A stretch of DNA of 23,092 bases, from assembly GCA_900547975.1 (NCBI GenBank), contig URIX01000028.1, forward strand, positions 1 through 23,092, written 5' to 3'. Under the pieces are notes generated by a model. That model saw nothing but the letters and a program-made list of their open reading frames with translations. It was not told where the DNA came from and did not search any database. Of this stretch, positions 15,822-22,794 are shown in pieces. How positions within the stretch are numbered: the stretch's first letter is position 1; every line of letters starts with the position of its first letter. This stretch comes from an uncultured Eubacteriales bacterium (GTDB taxonomy: Bacteria; Bacillota; Clostridia; Christensenellales; CAG-917). Both the position numbers and the translations under genes were made by a program.

Positions 15822-17458
15822 TGTTCGTTGCCCCCTAATGCTTTTTTCTCGCGCAACATAGATTCTGCATCCATATTTTGCGAACCCAGAATCTGATAAT
15901 CCTTTTTGCCGTCCATTTTCTTTTCGACGAGGCGCAAAATTCTGGTTATGGTGAAGGTGAGTATGAAGTATATCACCGCAACTACGAGATAGGTTTCAAA
16001 TATCGCGTAGGTGTTAAGCGCAATGGATTTGCCGTAGAAGAACAGTTCGGTGAAGCCTATGACGTTCAAAACGGACGTGTCCTTGATGTTGATGACAAAT
16101 TCGTTTGCAACGCTCGGCATAATGTTGCGAAGCACTTGCGGCAAAACGACGTTCCACATCGTTTGCGAGTGCGTCATACCGATTGCCTGTGCGCCCTCGA
16201 ATTGTCCTTTATCGATTGATATAATGCCGCCTCTGACGATTTCCGCCATATACGCGCCCGTGTTTATTGAAACGATGATAAGACCCGCGACGGTGACGTT
16301 CATAGTGTTGCCGTCGTTGATGAGCGCAGAGCCCCAGAAAATGACCATTGCCTGCACCATCATAGGCGTGCCGCGGAACACTTCGATGTACGCCGACAAA
16401 ATCACGTCGCCGATTTTTTTGAGCACTGCAAGCACTTTGTTTTTAGGCGCGTCGAGAGTGCGATACATACCAATCAAAAGACCTATAAACAAGCCTGCGA
16501 CCGTGCCGACGATAGCAACCAAAATAGTGTAGCCCACGCCTTTTAATATGGATAGATAGTAGGTTTTGATAATATTTCCGATTCTCGAAAAGAAAGTGGA
16601 TTTAACGGTCGTGTTGTCGGTCGAGTAGGTGACGGCGTCTTGCATAATTGCAAGGCGTTCCTCTTGCGATATGCCTGCAAGAATATTGTTTACGGCGTCT
16701 TTATGCTCGAACCCGTATCTCATACCGATTGCGATTTGGGTATCTTCCGCACTTGCGGTGAATCCCGTGTCGTTGTTGGTGAGGTGAACGAACGTCAAAG
16801 CCTCGTTTGCCGCGCAGTCCGCAATCGCGCCCGGTTCCTCGGCGACGTATCCGTCAATGGTTTTTGCATTGAGCGCAATCGTCATTTCGGGGAATGTTGC
16901 CATAGAAGTTCCGACGGTTATGCCGTGTTGCTTGCCTTGCTCTTGCAACGCTTTTTCGTGGAAAGTGCCTTGCTGTGCAACTATTTTCGCACCCGAAAAA
17001 TCGTCGAGATTGCTCGCTTGCGTATATGCGCCGTCCTTTCTTACTACAATGACGAGGTTGCTTTCGTAGTATGCGTTTGAAAAGTCAATGGATTCGCGCC
17101 TTTGGGCGGTCGGACTCATACCTGCGATAACCAAATCGAGCGTACCTGCCGAAACGCCGGGGACAAGCGAGTCCCACTCGGTTTTGACTATGACGAGTTC
17201 TTTGCCAAGAGCGTCTGCGATTCGCTTTGCGATAATCACGTCGTAGCCGTTTGCATAGCCGTCCGCATTGCTTATTTTTATGCCGCCGTTTGCGTCGGTT
17301 TGTTGGGTGAAATTGAAGGGAATATATCCGCATTCAAGCCCGACGACGAGTTTTTCTTTGTTCTCGTCTTGTTTGTTGCACGCGCTCAGCATAATCGCCG
17401 AGCCTGCCAAAACAGCCAAAATCAGCACTAAAACGACGATTTTGAAAGTTTTTTTCAT
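15818..17458 (-). CDS. Fused substrate-binding protein and permease of an amino-acid (probably lysine) ABC importer
   Basis: The product is 546 residues. Residues 1-27 are a lipoprotein-like signal ending LSAC (Cys27). Residues about 33-265 are a family-3 solute-binding domain (KLVVGLECGYIPFNF, then DLVIAGMSPTAQRRESIDFS). Residues about 290-530 are a HisM/GlnP-type permease with the EAA-like loop EGAQAIGMTHSQTMWNVVLP. One chain thus provides both receptor and channel, as in GlnP-type importers of Gram-positive bacteria. The frame is open upstream to 17620, but those codons lie in the riboswitch. The start at 17458 has AGGAGA upstream and directly begins the signal peptide. Expression should fall when lysine is abundant, because of the L-box and its terminator. 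The substrate is assigned mainly from that riboswitch, since the binding domain alone only says polar amino acid. Confidence 0.93.
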   Translation of the reverse strand: MKKTFKIVVLVLILAVLAGSAIMLSACNKQDENKEKLVVGLECGYIPFNFTQQTDANGGIKISNADGYANGYDVIIAKRIADALGKELVIVKTEWDSLVPGVSAGTLDLVIAGMSPTAQRRESIDFSNAYYESNLVIVVRKDGAYTQASNLDDFSGAKIVAQQGTFHEKALQEQGKQHGITVGTSMATFPEMTIALNAKTIDGYVAEEPGAIADCAANEALTFVHLTNNDTGFTASAEDTQIAIGMRYGFEHKDAVNNILAGISQEERLAIMQDAVTYSTDNTTVKSTFFSRIGNIIKTYYLSILKGVGYTILVAIVGTVAGLFIGLLIGMYRTLDAPKNKVLAVLKKIGDVILSAYIEVFRGTPMMVQAMVIFWGSALINDGNTMNVTVAGLIIVSINTGAYMAEIVRGGIISIDKGQFEGAQAIGMTHSQTMWNVVLPQVLRNIMPSVANEFVINIKDTSVLNVIGFTELFFYGKSIALNTYAIFETYLVVAVIYFILTFTITRILRLVEKKMDGKKDYQILGSQNMDAESMLREKKALGGNEQ

Positions 17459-17512
17459 AGTTGTTTCTCCTGCGAAAAGTATTTTACAAATCGACGGGCA
17501 ATCGCATCGGGG

Positions 17513-17547
17513 ATAAAAAAATCCGCAATGCCAACAACATTGCGGAT
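17513..17547 (-). terminator. Regulated terminator of the lysine riboswitch
   Basis: ATCCGCAATG (minus strand, 17547-17538) pairs with CATTGCGGAT (17530-17521) around a 7-base loop and is followed by T6. It stands between the aptamer and the transporter start, as expected for the expression platform of an OFF switch. Confidence 0.92.
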
Positions 17548-17567
17548 ACGAAATATCGCTCAACGTT

Positions 17568-17724
17568 GATAGCGCTCCACCTTGCGGTGACAGTGCAACG
17601 CATATTCTGCGTTGTCCCAAGAGCGACCGTTCCAGACCGAACGAACCGTTCTTTCGGCGGATTTTCCTTTCCCACCGAGGCGAAGTCTGCGCCGTCGGCT
17701 TGTCATAAAATCCGCACCTCTATC
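17568..17724 (-). promoter_or_regulatory. Lysine riboswitch (L-box) aptamer
   Basis: Read on the minus strand, the segment begins GATAGAGGTGCGG and ends GGTGGAGCGCTATC, which close helix P1 (GATAG with CTATC). In between are the L-box landmarks in order: GGGAAAGG, CCGCCGAAAG, GGTCTGG, ACTGTCACC. This order and spacing (about 157 nt, five-way junction) match the known lysine aptamer. With the adjacent terminator it should bind lysine and stop transcription of the importer operon when lysine is plentiful. Confidence 0.93.
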
Positions 17725-17738
17725 GAGATGATGTACAA

Positions 17739-17767
17739 AGTTTAGCACGTCGCTTGCTTAAAGTCCA
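17739..17767 (-). promoter_or_regulatory. Promoter of the lysine transporter operon
   Basis: On the minus strand TGGACT (17762-17767), 17 bases, then TAAACT (17739-17744) with TG one base before the -10. Start near 17732, a few bases ahead of riboswitch helix P1. Confidence 0.65.
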
Positions 17768-17955
17768 GCGTTTTCATACAATATTTGAGCGCAAATTTTA
17801 CCTGTGCGGAAAATCGTTTTTTTGGGCGGAAGCAACGAAGAAGACGGAAATTAGAAAATCATATCGAAAGATATAATCAAAGCATATTTATAAAATATTA
17901 GACAACCGCTTTCCCCGCGACAGAAAATAAACCCTATAAAAAAAGACAAAAACGC

Positions 17956-17984
17956 TTGTCTATATTGCAAAAATGATGTAATAT
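17956..17984 (+). promoter_or_regulatory. Promoter of tRNA-Ala
   Basis: TTGTCT (17956-17961), 17 bases, TAATAT (17979-17984). The predicted start is about 20 bases before the tRNA. The rest of 17768-17955 is AT-rich and I see no gene in it. Confidence 0.5.
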
Positions 17985-18010
17985 ATGTTGGCAAACAAAA
18001 TTAGACCTAT

Positions 18011-18086
<76 letters not shown>

Positions 18087-18093
18087 AAAATGT

Positions 18094-18129
18094 AAAAACC
18101 CTACTAAACAGTGGGGTTTTTCGTTTTTT
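18094..18129. terminator. Terminator after tRNA-Ala
   Basis: AAAAACCC (18094-18101) pairs with GGGTTTTT (18114-18121), followed by CGTTTTTT. The A-rich left arm also gives a U-tail on the minus strand, so it could end the leftward fragment at 18225-18410. Confidence 0.85.
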
Positions 18130-18224
18130 AGGCAGTCTTTTTATGCGTGGAATTGCGCAGGATTTCGCTTGTTTTATTATCACAAATATTATCAAAAAAT
18201 CATAAAAGAGAGATGATTTTTGTC

Positions 18225-18410
18225 TTATCTTCCTCTGTGTGATGTGCGTATGTGCTCATAAGCCTGTTTGGCGAGTTTTTTTGTCTTGAAGCCGCGCAGA
18301 AGTTTTTGTTTGCGACCGTCGGGAGTTTGTATATAAAAATAGAGGTCGTAGAGCGTTCCGTTCTCCTTGGTTTCGCGTTCTTGAATGTTGTACTTGAATG
18401 AGTTTGGCAT
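18225..18410 (-). pseudogene. Tyrosine-integrase N-terminal arm-binding domain fragment
   Basis: The open frame is 61 residues. The segment LYDLYFYIQTPDGRKQKLLR followed by GFKTKKLAKQAYEHI matches the AP2-like/arm-DNA-binding N-terminal domain of phage and ICE tyrosine integrases: beta-strands with a PDGRK turn, then GF-T-K-A leading a helix. Full integrases are about 350-420 residues, but this frame stops with HRGR directly after the domain. I see no SAM-like or catalytic (R-H-R-Y) continuation toward the tRNA. There is no Shine-Dalgarno before its ATG. It sits about 140 bases from the 3' end of tRNA-Ala, the place an integrase would occupy in a tRNA-inserted element. Most likely a remnant; a free-standing small DNA-binding protein cannot be excluded. 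Confidence 0.6.
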
Positions 18411-18499
18411 AGTTGATATGTTATGATATAATGCAGATATAAGCCTCTACTGTTGTCGAATGCTTGCGCTGTCCGTGAGCGGTTTGTAGTCGGGGGGGG

Positions 18500-19462
18500 T
18501 TAGATTTTTTCGGACACCTTTATTAGTATTGATATAAAATCAAATAGGCTGTAATTTTGCTGTTTATATAAGACAACCGCAAATTCAGCAGGTATGGCTA
18601 ACAACTGTTTTAATTCCTCATAGAAACTACTTATAAAGAAATCAAATCGTTCTTTTGTTGTCAAATGATAGAATATGATTGCGATTGATATTATGTTGTT
18701 ATATCTTAACGACTTTCCGTAGTTTTGTTTCAAAAACGAAACAAACGGATTTGTAGAACTGATAGCGTATTTCGTTTTGAAATTATACAACCTTAAATTG
18801 TGAGCGCACAAGTTTCTTATGTTCGACATTATACACAAAAAGTTGCAAAGTTCATCGGCGGTTATGGGTTTTCCGTAAATAGATGTTATGTGTGTGCAAA
18901 TTTTGTTCTTTAATGGCATTTTTAGACAGAAGAAAAAGTTTTTCAAATCGGTCAGTGTCATATGCGATACAAAAACCCAAATTGGTATTTCGCCATAAAC
19001 GTCCATATAATGACGTACATTTTCATTTGATTTATCAGGGTTATCGTAGCAATTTTTGATTTGGTCTTTTAGCCTTTGAATAAGAGTATTTGCTGAATTT
19101 TCTGATTTTTGATTATATCTATTGTAAGAATTAATATCTAAATAGGCATAACCATTATAGTTTTGCGAAAATTCATAAGCAATTATAGATTTTAGAGTGT
19201 TTTCAACGTCTAAAAGCAAAGCAAGTGTATTGTGGCGCAATTCTTTGTCAAAGAGGTATAGGGTAGATAAATACTCAAATTTGGTATTCTCAACAAAATT
19301 ATCACTTCCATCGATTAAGAATGCGTCTTTATAACCGTTGATTACGTTATAGTAGTTTTCTTTTTCTAAAAAACGCTTTGCGCTCAATTCGTCTTCTATT
19401 ATGAGATTGCGTGATTTTAGAATTTCAATTTGTTCGTCGTAAGTTTTGAATGGTTTTGTCAT
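18500..19462 (-). CDS. Abi_2/AbiF-family HEPN protein (abortive infection, putative RNase toxin)
   Basis: The product is 320 residues. The N-terminal segment KPFKTYDEQIEILKSRNL followed by ENYYNVINGY is the hallmark of the Abi_2 family (PF07751; AbiD/AbiF of lactococcal phage resistance). The HEPN-type RNase motif R-x4-H is present as RNLCAH (Arg216, His221), preceded by a conserved helix pair including DVENTLKSIIAYEFS (85-99). Expected role: an RNA-cutting or tRNA-targeting toxin released during phage infection. The start at 19462 (MTKPF) is preferred. The frame continues upstream to 19573, but those codons lie inside an RNA gene with its own terminator. No Shine-Dalgarno is visible. A run of eight C (minus strand) follows the stop codon directly. 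The gene is AT-rich compared with the backbone, consistent with transfer. Confidence 0.85.
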   Translation of the reverse strand: MTKPFKTYDEQIEILKSRNLIIEDELSAKRFLEKENYYNVINGYKDAFLIDGSDNFVENTKFEYLSTLYLFDKELRHNTLALLLDVENTLKSIIAYEFSQNYNGYAYLDINSYNRYNQKSENSANTLIQRLKDQIKNCYDNPDKSNENVRHYMDVYGEIPIWVFVSHMTLTDLKNFFFCLKMPLKNKICTHITSIYGKPITADELCNFLCIMSNIRNLCAHNLRLYNFKTKYAISSTNPFVSFLKQNYGKSLRYNNIISIAIIFYHLTTKERFDFFISSFYEELKQLLAIPAEFAVVLYKQQNYSLFDFISILIKVSEKI

Positions 19463-19465
19463 AAG

Positions 19466-19571
19466 CAAAAAGAGCCAACACATTGTGCTGACTCTTTTCA
19501 CATTTGTTGGCTGTGCTACATATAGCGCACAGTACATACCACGAAGTGATGGAGTGGATATACCGACCATC
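19466..19571 (-). ncRNA. Candidate small antitoxin/guide-like RNA upstream of the Abi_2 gene
   Basis: A transcript of about 106 nt is predicted from the promoter at 19578-19606. It contains a hairpin with CTGTGC/GCACAG arms (about 19511-19532), a possible small CAC-TTC-GTG stem near 19540, and a terminal hairpin. In the last, AAAAGAGTCAGCA pairs with TGTTGGCTCTTTT (19498-19468, 13 bp with two wobbles) and is followed by a T-run, an intrinsic terminator. The Abi_2 start codon comes 4-5 bases after it. An alternative perfect 8-bp pairing, AGCCAACA (19505-19512) with TGTTGGCT (19473-19480), would break the terminator. So it is either an independent small RNA (RNA antitoxin model) or an attenuator leader of the Abi_2 gene. 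No family match was made. Confidence 0.6.
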
Positions 19572-19577
19572 AACTGT

Positions 19578-19606
19578 ATGATACAAAATTATTTTATGCT
19601 TGTCAA
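19578..19606 (-). promoter_or_regulatory. Consensus promoter of the Abi_2-associated RNA
   Basis: On the minus strand a perfect TTGACA (19601-19606), 17 bases, then TATCAT (19578-19583). Start near 19571. The 95-130 bases between it and the repressor gene stop (19710) hold nothing else I can recognise. Confidence 0.82.
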
Positions 19607-19709
19607 CACAAATTTATTCCATTAGATGAATAAAATTCAAGAAATTATGCCAGCTTTTCCCCCTTTTTTATTTTTTAGTACCTCACATAGCCCATATTCG
19701 GGTTGAGAA

Positions 19710-20342
19710 TCAAATATCTCGTATCAGTTTTACTGCCTTGCCGAGTATGCGGAACTGGTCAAATTCGTTGGCAAAGATTCGCTTCGTGTCATATTCGGGG
19801 TTGTTTGGAACAAGGTCAACCCAGTTTTCGCCGACGGAATACACAACCTTTTTTATCGTTGCTTCGTCGCCGTTGTACAGAACAATCGCCGTTGCGCCGC
19901 TGTCTACGCTGTCGGTGCGTAGAACAAGCACGCAGTCACCGTCAAGTATTTTGGGATACATTGAGTTGCCCCGCACTTGCAACACAAAATAATCGCTTGC
20001 AGGACGACCACAAAGCATTCCAATAGGTATCGAAATAAGGTCGCCTGTGCTTAATTCTTCAACCGTTCCGTCATAACCCGCTTTGATAGTGCCGATGACG
20101 GGGAATGGAACGATAGCGTCGGGCGTGTACGCGTTATCTAATGTGGGCGTGGGCGTATCACGTCCAAGAAGATAGTCAACACTTACGTTAAATAGATCTG
20201 CCATTTTTGCGAGGGCTTTGCTGTCAGGCTCCCATTTACCGTTTTCCCATCCGGACAAATTTGCTTGTGTGGTATTCAGTATTTTCGCAAGTTTGGACTG
20301 TGTATATCCATTAATCTTTCGCAAATCTTTTATTCGGGTCAT
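19710..20342 (-). CDS. Phage-type repressor: Xre HTH fused to S24 (LexA/CI) autopeptidase
   Basis: The product is 210 residues. Residues about 4-60 are a Cro/CI helix-turn-helix (GYTQSKLAKILNTTQANLSG, then FNVSVDYLL). Residues about 80-205 are an S24 peptidase domain with an Ala88-Gly89 cleavage site (IKAGYDG), nucleophile Ser127 in RGNSMYP and the general-base Lys164 in ATIKKV. It should keep an integrated element silent and cleave itself when RecA is activated by DNA damage. The start is set at 20342 (GGAG upstream) because the promoter at 20380-20408 would begin transcription near 20373, excluding the in-frame ATG at 20375. It is divergent from an early-type promoter flanked by operator-like repeats. 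Confidence 0.9.
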   Translation of the reverse strand: MTRIKDLRKINGYTQSKLAKILNTTQANLSGWENGKWEPDSKALAKMADLFNVSVDYLLGRDTPTPTLDNAYTPDAIVPFPVIGTIKAGYDGTVEELSTGDLISIPIGMLCGRPASDYFVLQVRGNSMYPKILDGDCVLVLRTDSVDSGATAIVLYNGDEATIKKVVYSVGENWVDLVPNNPEYDTKRIFANEFDQFRILGKAVKLIRDI

Positions 20343-20379
20343 AGATTGTTGCTCCGCCACATAAGTTATTCTCATATTG

Positions 20380-20408
20380 ATTATAAGGTAGCCTTATATT
20401 CTCTGCAA
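20380..20408 (-). promoter_or_regulatory. Promoter of the S24 repressor gene
   Basis: On the minus strand TTGCAG (20403-20408), 17 bases, perfect TATAAT (20380-20385). The start would fall near 20373, which decides the translation start of the repressor in favour of 20342. Confidence 0.75.
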
Positions 20409-20427
20409 TATTTTTTTTCAGAAAAAA

Positions 20428-20502
20428 ACAAGAAAATCTTATATTTTCCCTTGACAACAAGAAAATACTATATTACAATGTGAGCATACAAGAAATTCTT
20501 GT
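20428..20502. promoter_or_regulatory. Operator array for the phage-type repressor
   Basis: The motif ACAAGAAA recurs at 20428, 20457 and 20488, about 30 bases (three helical turns) apart. The third copy is a perfect palindrome, ACAAGAAATTCTTGT (20488-20502). The first faces TTTTCCCTTG as an imperfect inverted partner. The sites cover or flank the rightward promoter at 20451-20479, as for a lambda-like immunity region. Confidence 0.7.
20451..20479 (+). promoter_or_regulatory. Divergent early-type promoter
   Basis: Perfect TTGACA (20451-20456), 17 bases, TACAAT (20474-20479). It overlaps the second operator and starts transcription near 20486, just at the palindromic third operator, so repressor binding would block it. 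Confidence 0.85.
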
Positions 20503-20530
20503 AATCGATAGGAAAGAAAAGAGGGAAAGA

Positions 20531-20602
20531 ATAGCAAATTTTTACGGATATGACATTTTCAAGCCAAACAAGAAAGAATGCAAAGAAGCGAATACACCAT
20601 AA
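20531..20602 (+). CDS. Possible 23-residue microprotein after the early promoter
   Basis: The frame beginning at 20531 reads ANFYGYDIFKPNKKECKEA and ends NTP-stop at 20602. It sits 5-6 bases after AGAGGG, and the composition looks protein-like. Its first codon would be ATA, a very rare start, so a mutated ATG is possible. An alternative ATG at 20550 in another frame gives a 25-residue basic peptide without a ribosome site. No other coding frame follows the strong promoter before the terminator at 20660, so the transcript may be a truncated early operon, a microprotein mRNA or a non-coding RNA. Confidence 0.25.
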   Translation: MANFYGYDIFKPNKKECKEANTP

Positions 20603-20654
20603 AAGTTGTAATGTATTTATCGCTTGATTTTTAGTCCGAAATAATCTCTTGTGA

Positions 20655-20698
20655 AAAACAAAACGAACTCAAGATTTTCTCTCGGGTTCGTTTTATTC
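20655..20698. terminator. Bidirectional terminator downstream of the early promoter and the serine recombinase
   Basis: AAAACGAACTC (20660-20670) pairs with GGGTTCGTTTT (20684-20694), 11 bp with one G-T pair. T-runs lie on the + strand, and the A-rich left flank gives a U-tail on the minus strand. Confidence 0.8.
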
Positions 20699-20700
20699 TT

Positions 20701-20854
20701 GTTTGGTGCGCAGTGAGATACCCCAGTTGAACACCTATTTTGTAGAGGTGTAATATATGAAATATATTAAATTTGGTTTTTTATGGGAACGTTTACAATA
20801 TAATTGCCATTTATGATTGAAAACTCAGGGTAAATTTTTGCAAAAAAAAGAATG
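20701..20854. other. Non-coding AT-rich gap beside the recombinase 3' end; possible attachment-site location
   Basis: No gene is visible. A small inverted repeat, ACACCT (20729-20734) with AGGTGT (20746-20751), is present. Large serine recombinases often have their attachment site next to the gene, but no att core can be named without the uninterrupted site. Confidence 0.3.
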
Positions 20855-22396
20855 TTAAATATAGAGTTTGATTTCGATGTTTTTCTTAATAGGTTGACAG
20901 TTCATCTTATGGTAATCGATAACAACTTCTTTTGTAAATTTGTAAAATAATAAGGCCTGACGCTTTTCAGCATCAGGTCTTATTAAGTCGGTATAATTGA
21001 AATGAATCTCTATTCGGTCTTTGTAAAGAACAACGTCTTTGATTATCAGTTCAATCATTAGACGCGGCGTCTTTTTTATTGCTTGTTTTAAGTAGTTGAC
21101 GATATCTCTTTTTTGAATTAGAGTTGATTCTTTCACCTTTTCCAAAGCAATTTTCGCTTCCAATTCGGTTTTTTGATTTTCAAGTTCTTCAAGTCGTTTT
21201 GCGGTTGAGTTGCTTACAATGCCTTTTTCCATACAAGAAATTAAATTCGCAATTGACGTTGAAGTATCTTGCCATTGGCTTTCTAAGATATTTAGTATAG
21301 ATGCGTCAGCCATTCGCTTTTTATGAGCGCCAAGAATTAGTTCTGCCAGTTTTTCGATTAGGTCGGGAGTCGCTAAAACTTGATATGTCGAATCGATTAC
21401 CCATTGTTCAAGCAAGTCTTTTCGGATTGGAACATTGTCACATTTTTTATCAACTTTTCTGCCAATACATTTATAGTATCGCATAACGTTGCCGTTTTTT
21501 GATGTGCCGGTATCAGAACTTACAGGCCTTCCGCAATAGCCGCAATGCACTTTGTTTTTTAACAGGTAAGTTGCGTCCGTATGTTTTCCGATTTTATTTG
21601 CTTGCGCTTTGGCTCTGCATATGTCGAATACTTGTTCGCTTACAATAGGTGGGTAGATTTTGTCGTAAACTTGGTTTCCAAATCTGACGATTCCGATGTA
21701 TTTTTCATTTTTTAGTAATTTATAGAAAACACTTCGTACAAACGGTTTCCCATGACAAAGTACGCCTTCGTTGTTTAGGTCGTCAAGTATGTCTTTTATG
21801 AGCCTACCACTTGCGTATTCTTCAAACATTCGTCTTACGATTACAGCCTCGTCGTCTTTGATGCGCACTTTTCTTCCTTCGGCTTTCGTTCCGTATGCCT
21901 CGTACCCGAAAATAGGTACACCACCTGTAAATTGTCCTTTGATTCGACTTTCGTTCAATCCGCGCTTTACCTTTTGTGAAAGCTCGGCAGAGTAGTATTC
22001 AGCCATGCCGACGTGCATATTTTCAAGAATAATGCCGTCAAGGTTTTGAGAGCCGTCTATATTTCGCGACGTCCGTTGTGTTGCATAAATGACAATCTTA
22101 CCTGTCTTTTGCAATTTGTACTTGTTGATTGCTTGCTCAATAGAGTTTCTTCCGAATCTGTCTAGGGCATACACAAGGCATATATCCCACTCTTTTGTTC
22201 GTTCGCTATCGGAAAGCATTTGTTGAAACTCTTTTCTCAAATCGTTCGTTCCTGTCATTGCACGGTCTATATATTCGTGTACGACGATAAGCTCATTGTT
22301 TTTTGCAAACTCATAGCAAACTCGAAGTTGACCTTCGATAGATTGTTCAGTCTGTCGTTCGCTTGAATATCTGGCGTAAATGACGCACTTTTTCAT
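20855..22396 (-). CDS. Large serine recombinase (site-specific integrase/transposase)
   Basis: The product is 513 residues. The N-terminal resolvase domain (about 1-150) has YARYSSERQ with catalytic Ser11, the SIEGQ helix, and YALDRFGRN with the catalytic-region arginines. The recombinase domain (about 160-265) starts KGQFTGGVPIFGYE. A zinc ribbon follows with Cys285/Cys288 (HCGYCG) and Cys310/Cys319. A coiled-coil stretch around 405-435 (RLEELENQKTELEAKIALEK) precedes the C-terminal tail. This is the complete architecture and a normal length for Clostridial large serine integrases of phages and ICE-like elements. AAAGGAG lies before the start at 22396. The enzyme catalyses recombination between attP and attB through a Ser11-DNA intermediate. 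All core motifs are intact, so it may be active, even though the surrounding region looks eroded. Confidence 0.93.
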   Translation of the reverse strand: MKKCVIYARYSSERQTEQSIEGQLRVCYEFAKNNELIVVHEYIDRAMTGTNDLRKEFQQMLSDSERTKEWDICLVYALDRFGRNSIEQAINKYKLQKTGKIVIYATQRTSRNIDGSQNLDGIILENMHVGMAEYYSAELSQKVKRGLNESRIKGQFTGGVPIFGYEAYGTKAEGRKVRIKDDEAVIVRRMFEEYASGRLIKDILDDLNNEGVLCHGKPFVRSVFYKLLKNEKYIGIVRFGNQVYDKIYPPIVSEQVFDICRAKAQANKIGKHTDATYLLKNKVHCGYCGRPVSSDTGTSKNGNVMRYYKCIGRKVDKKCDNVPIRKDLLEQWVIDSTYQVLATPDLIEKLAELILGAHKKRMADASILNILESQWQDTSTSIANLISCMEKGIVSNSTAKRLEELENQKTELEAKIALEKVKESTLIQKRDIVNYLKQAIKKTPRLMIELIIKDVVLYKDRIEIHFNYTDLIRPDAEKRQALLFYKFTKEVVIDYHKMNCQPIKKNIEIKLYI

Positions 22397-22731
22397 ATTG
22401 TTTTCTCCTTTTTGACGTGTTGTAATTCGAGTATAGAGTGTTCAATTCCCGATTGGTAGGATGTTGACTTAGCCGTTTTGTGTCTAATTTGAAATTTAGT
22501 AAAACAGTGTTGAAAACCTAAATTAACATTGTTGAAACGATGTTGAAACATAGTTGGAACACTCCTTTGTCGAGTTGTCTTTTTCTTTCGACACCTCGAA
22601 AAAATCGGGAAAGCATCGCATCGTCAAGGAAATAGGAAAAATATTGCGTCGGTATATTTGCTTTGATTATCTGCAATATTTTTCCCCTTGAAGAAAGATG
22701 CTTTTCTGATAAACTCCACAACCACCTATAA
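22397..22731. other. Gap upstream of the serine recombinase, no confident gene
   Basis: It holds the recombinase ribosome site (about 22406-22412), a TATACT box on the minus strand (22430-22435) without a good -35 partner, and the 11-bp repeat array at 22508-22562. A short + strand frame ending at 22687 (KSGKHRIVKEIGKILRRY, then ICFDYLQYFSP) looks protein-like but lacks a start, suggesting a decayed gene together with the frame at 22795. Confidence 0.4.
22508..22562 (+). repeat. Helically phased 11-bp repeat array (TGTTGAAACNN)
   Basis: In strict 11-base register: TGTTGAAAACC (22508), a degenerate unit (22519), TGTTGAAACGA (22530), TGTTGAAACAT (22541), AGTTGGAACAC (22552). It lies 110-165 bases upstream of the recombinase start. 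Iteron-like or regulator-binding; function unknown. Confidence 0.6.
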
Positions 22732-22794
22732 AAGAGAAAGAAAAGACATATCACATTACTGTTCCGTCAATGTTTTGTCACAGATTGGTTACTA

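Noticed and set aside
18484..18502. Eight-base G/C homopolymer as a phase-variation switch for the Abi_2 gene
   Set aside because: It lies directly after the stop codon, so slippage would not change the reading frame; no promoter spacer is affected.
19463..19573. In-frame upstream extension of the Abi_2 protein (37 codons, starting at 19573)
   Set aside because: These codons lie within the predicted small RNA and its terminator, and would begin upstream of or at the transcription start; family homology starts at MTKPF.
20701..20854. Defined attachment site for the serine recombinase
   Set aside because: Only a 6-bp inverted repeat is visible; without the other attachment site or an empty locus a core cannot be identified.
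22508..22562. CRISPR array
   Set aside because: The repeats are 11 bp, contiguous and without unique spacers, and no cas genes are present.
22518..22754. Minus-strand 78-codon frame at the right edge
   Set aside because: No ribosome site or recognisable motif; its 3' part runs through the 11-bp repeat array and it overlaps a more protein-like + strand frame.
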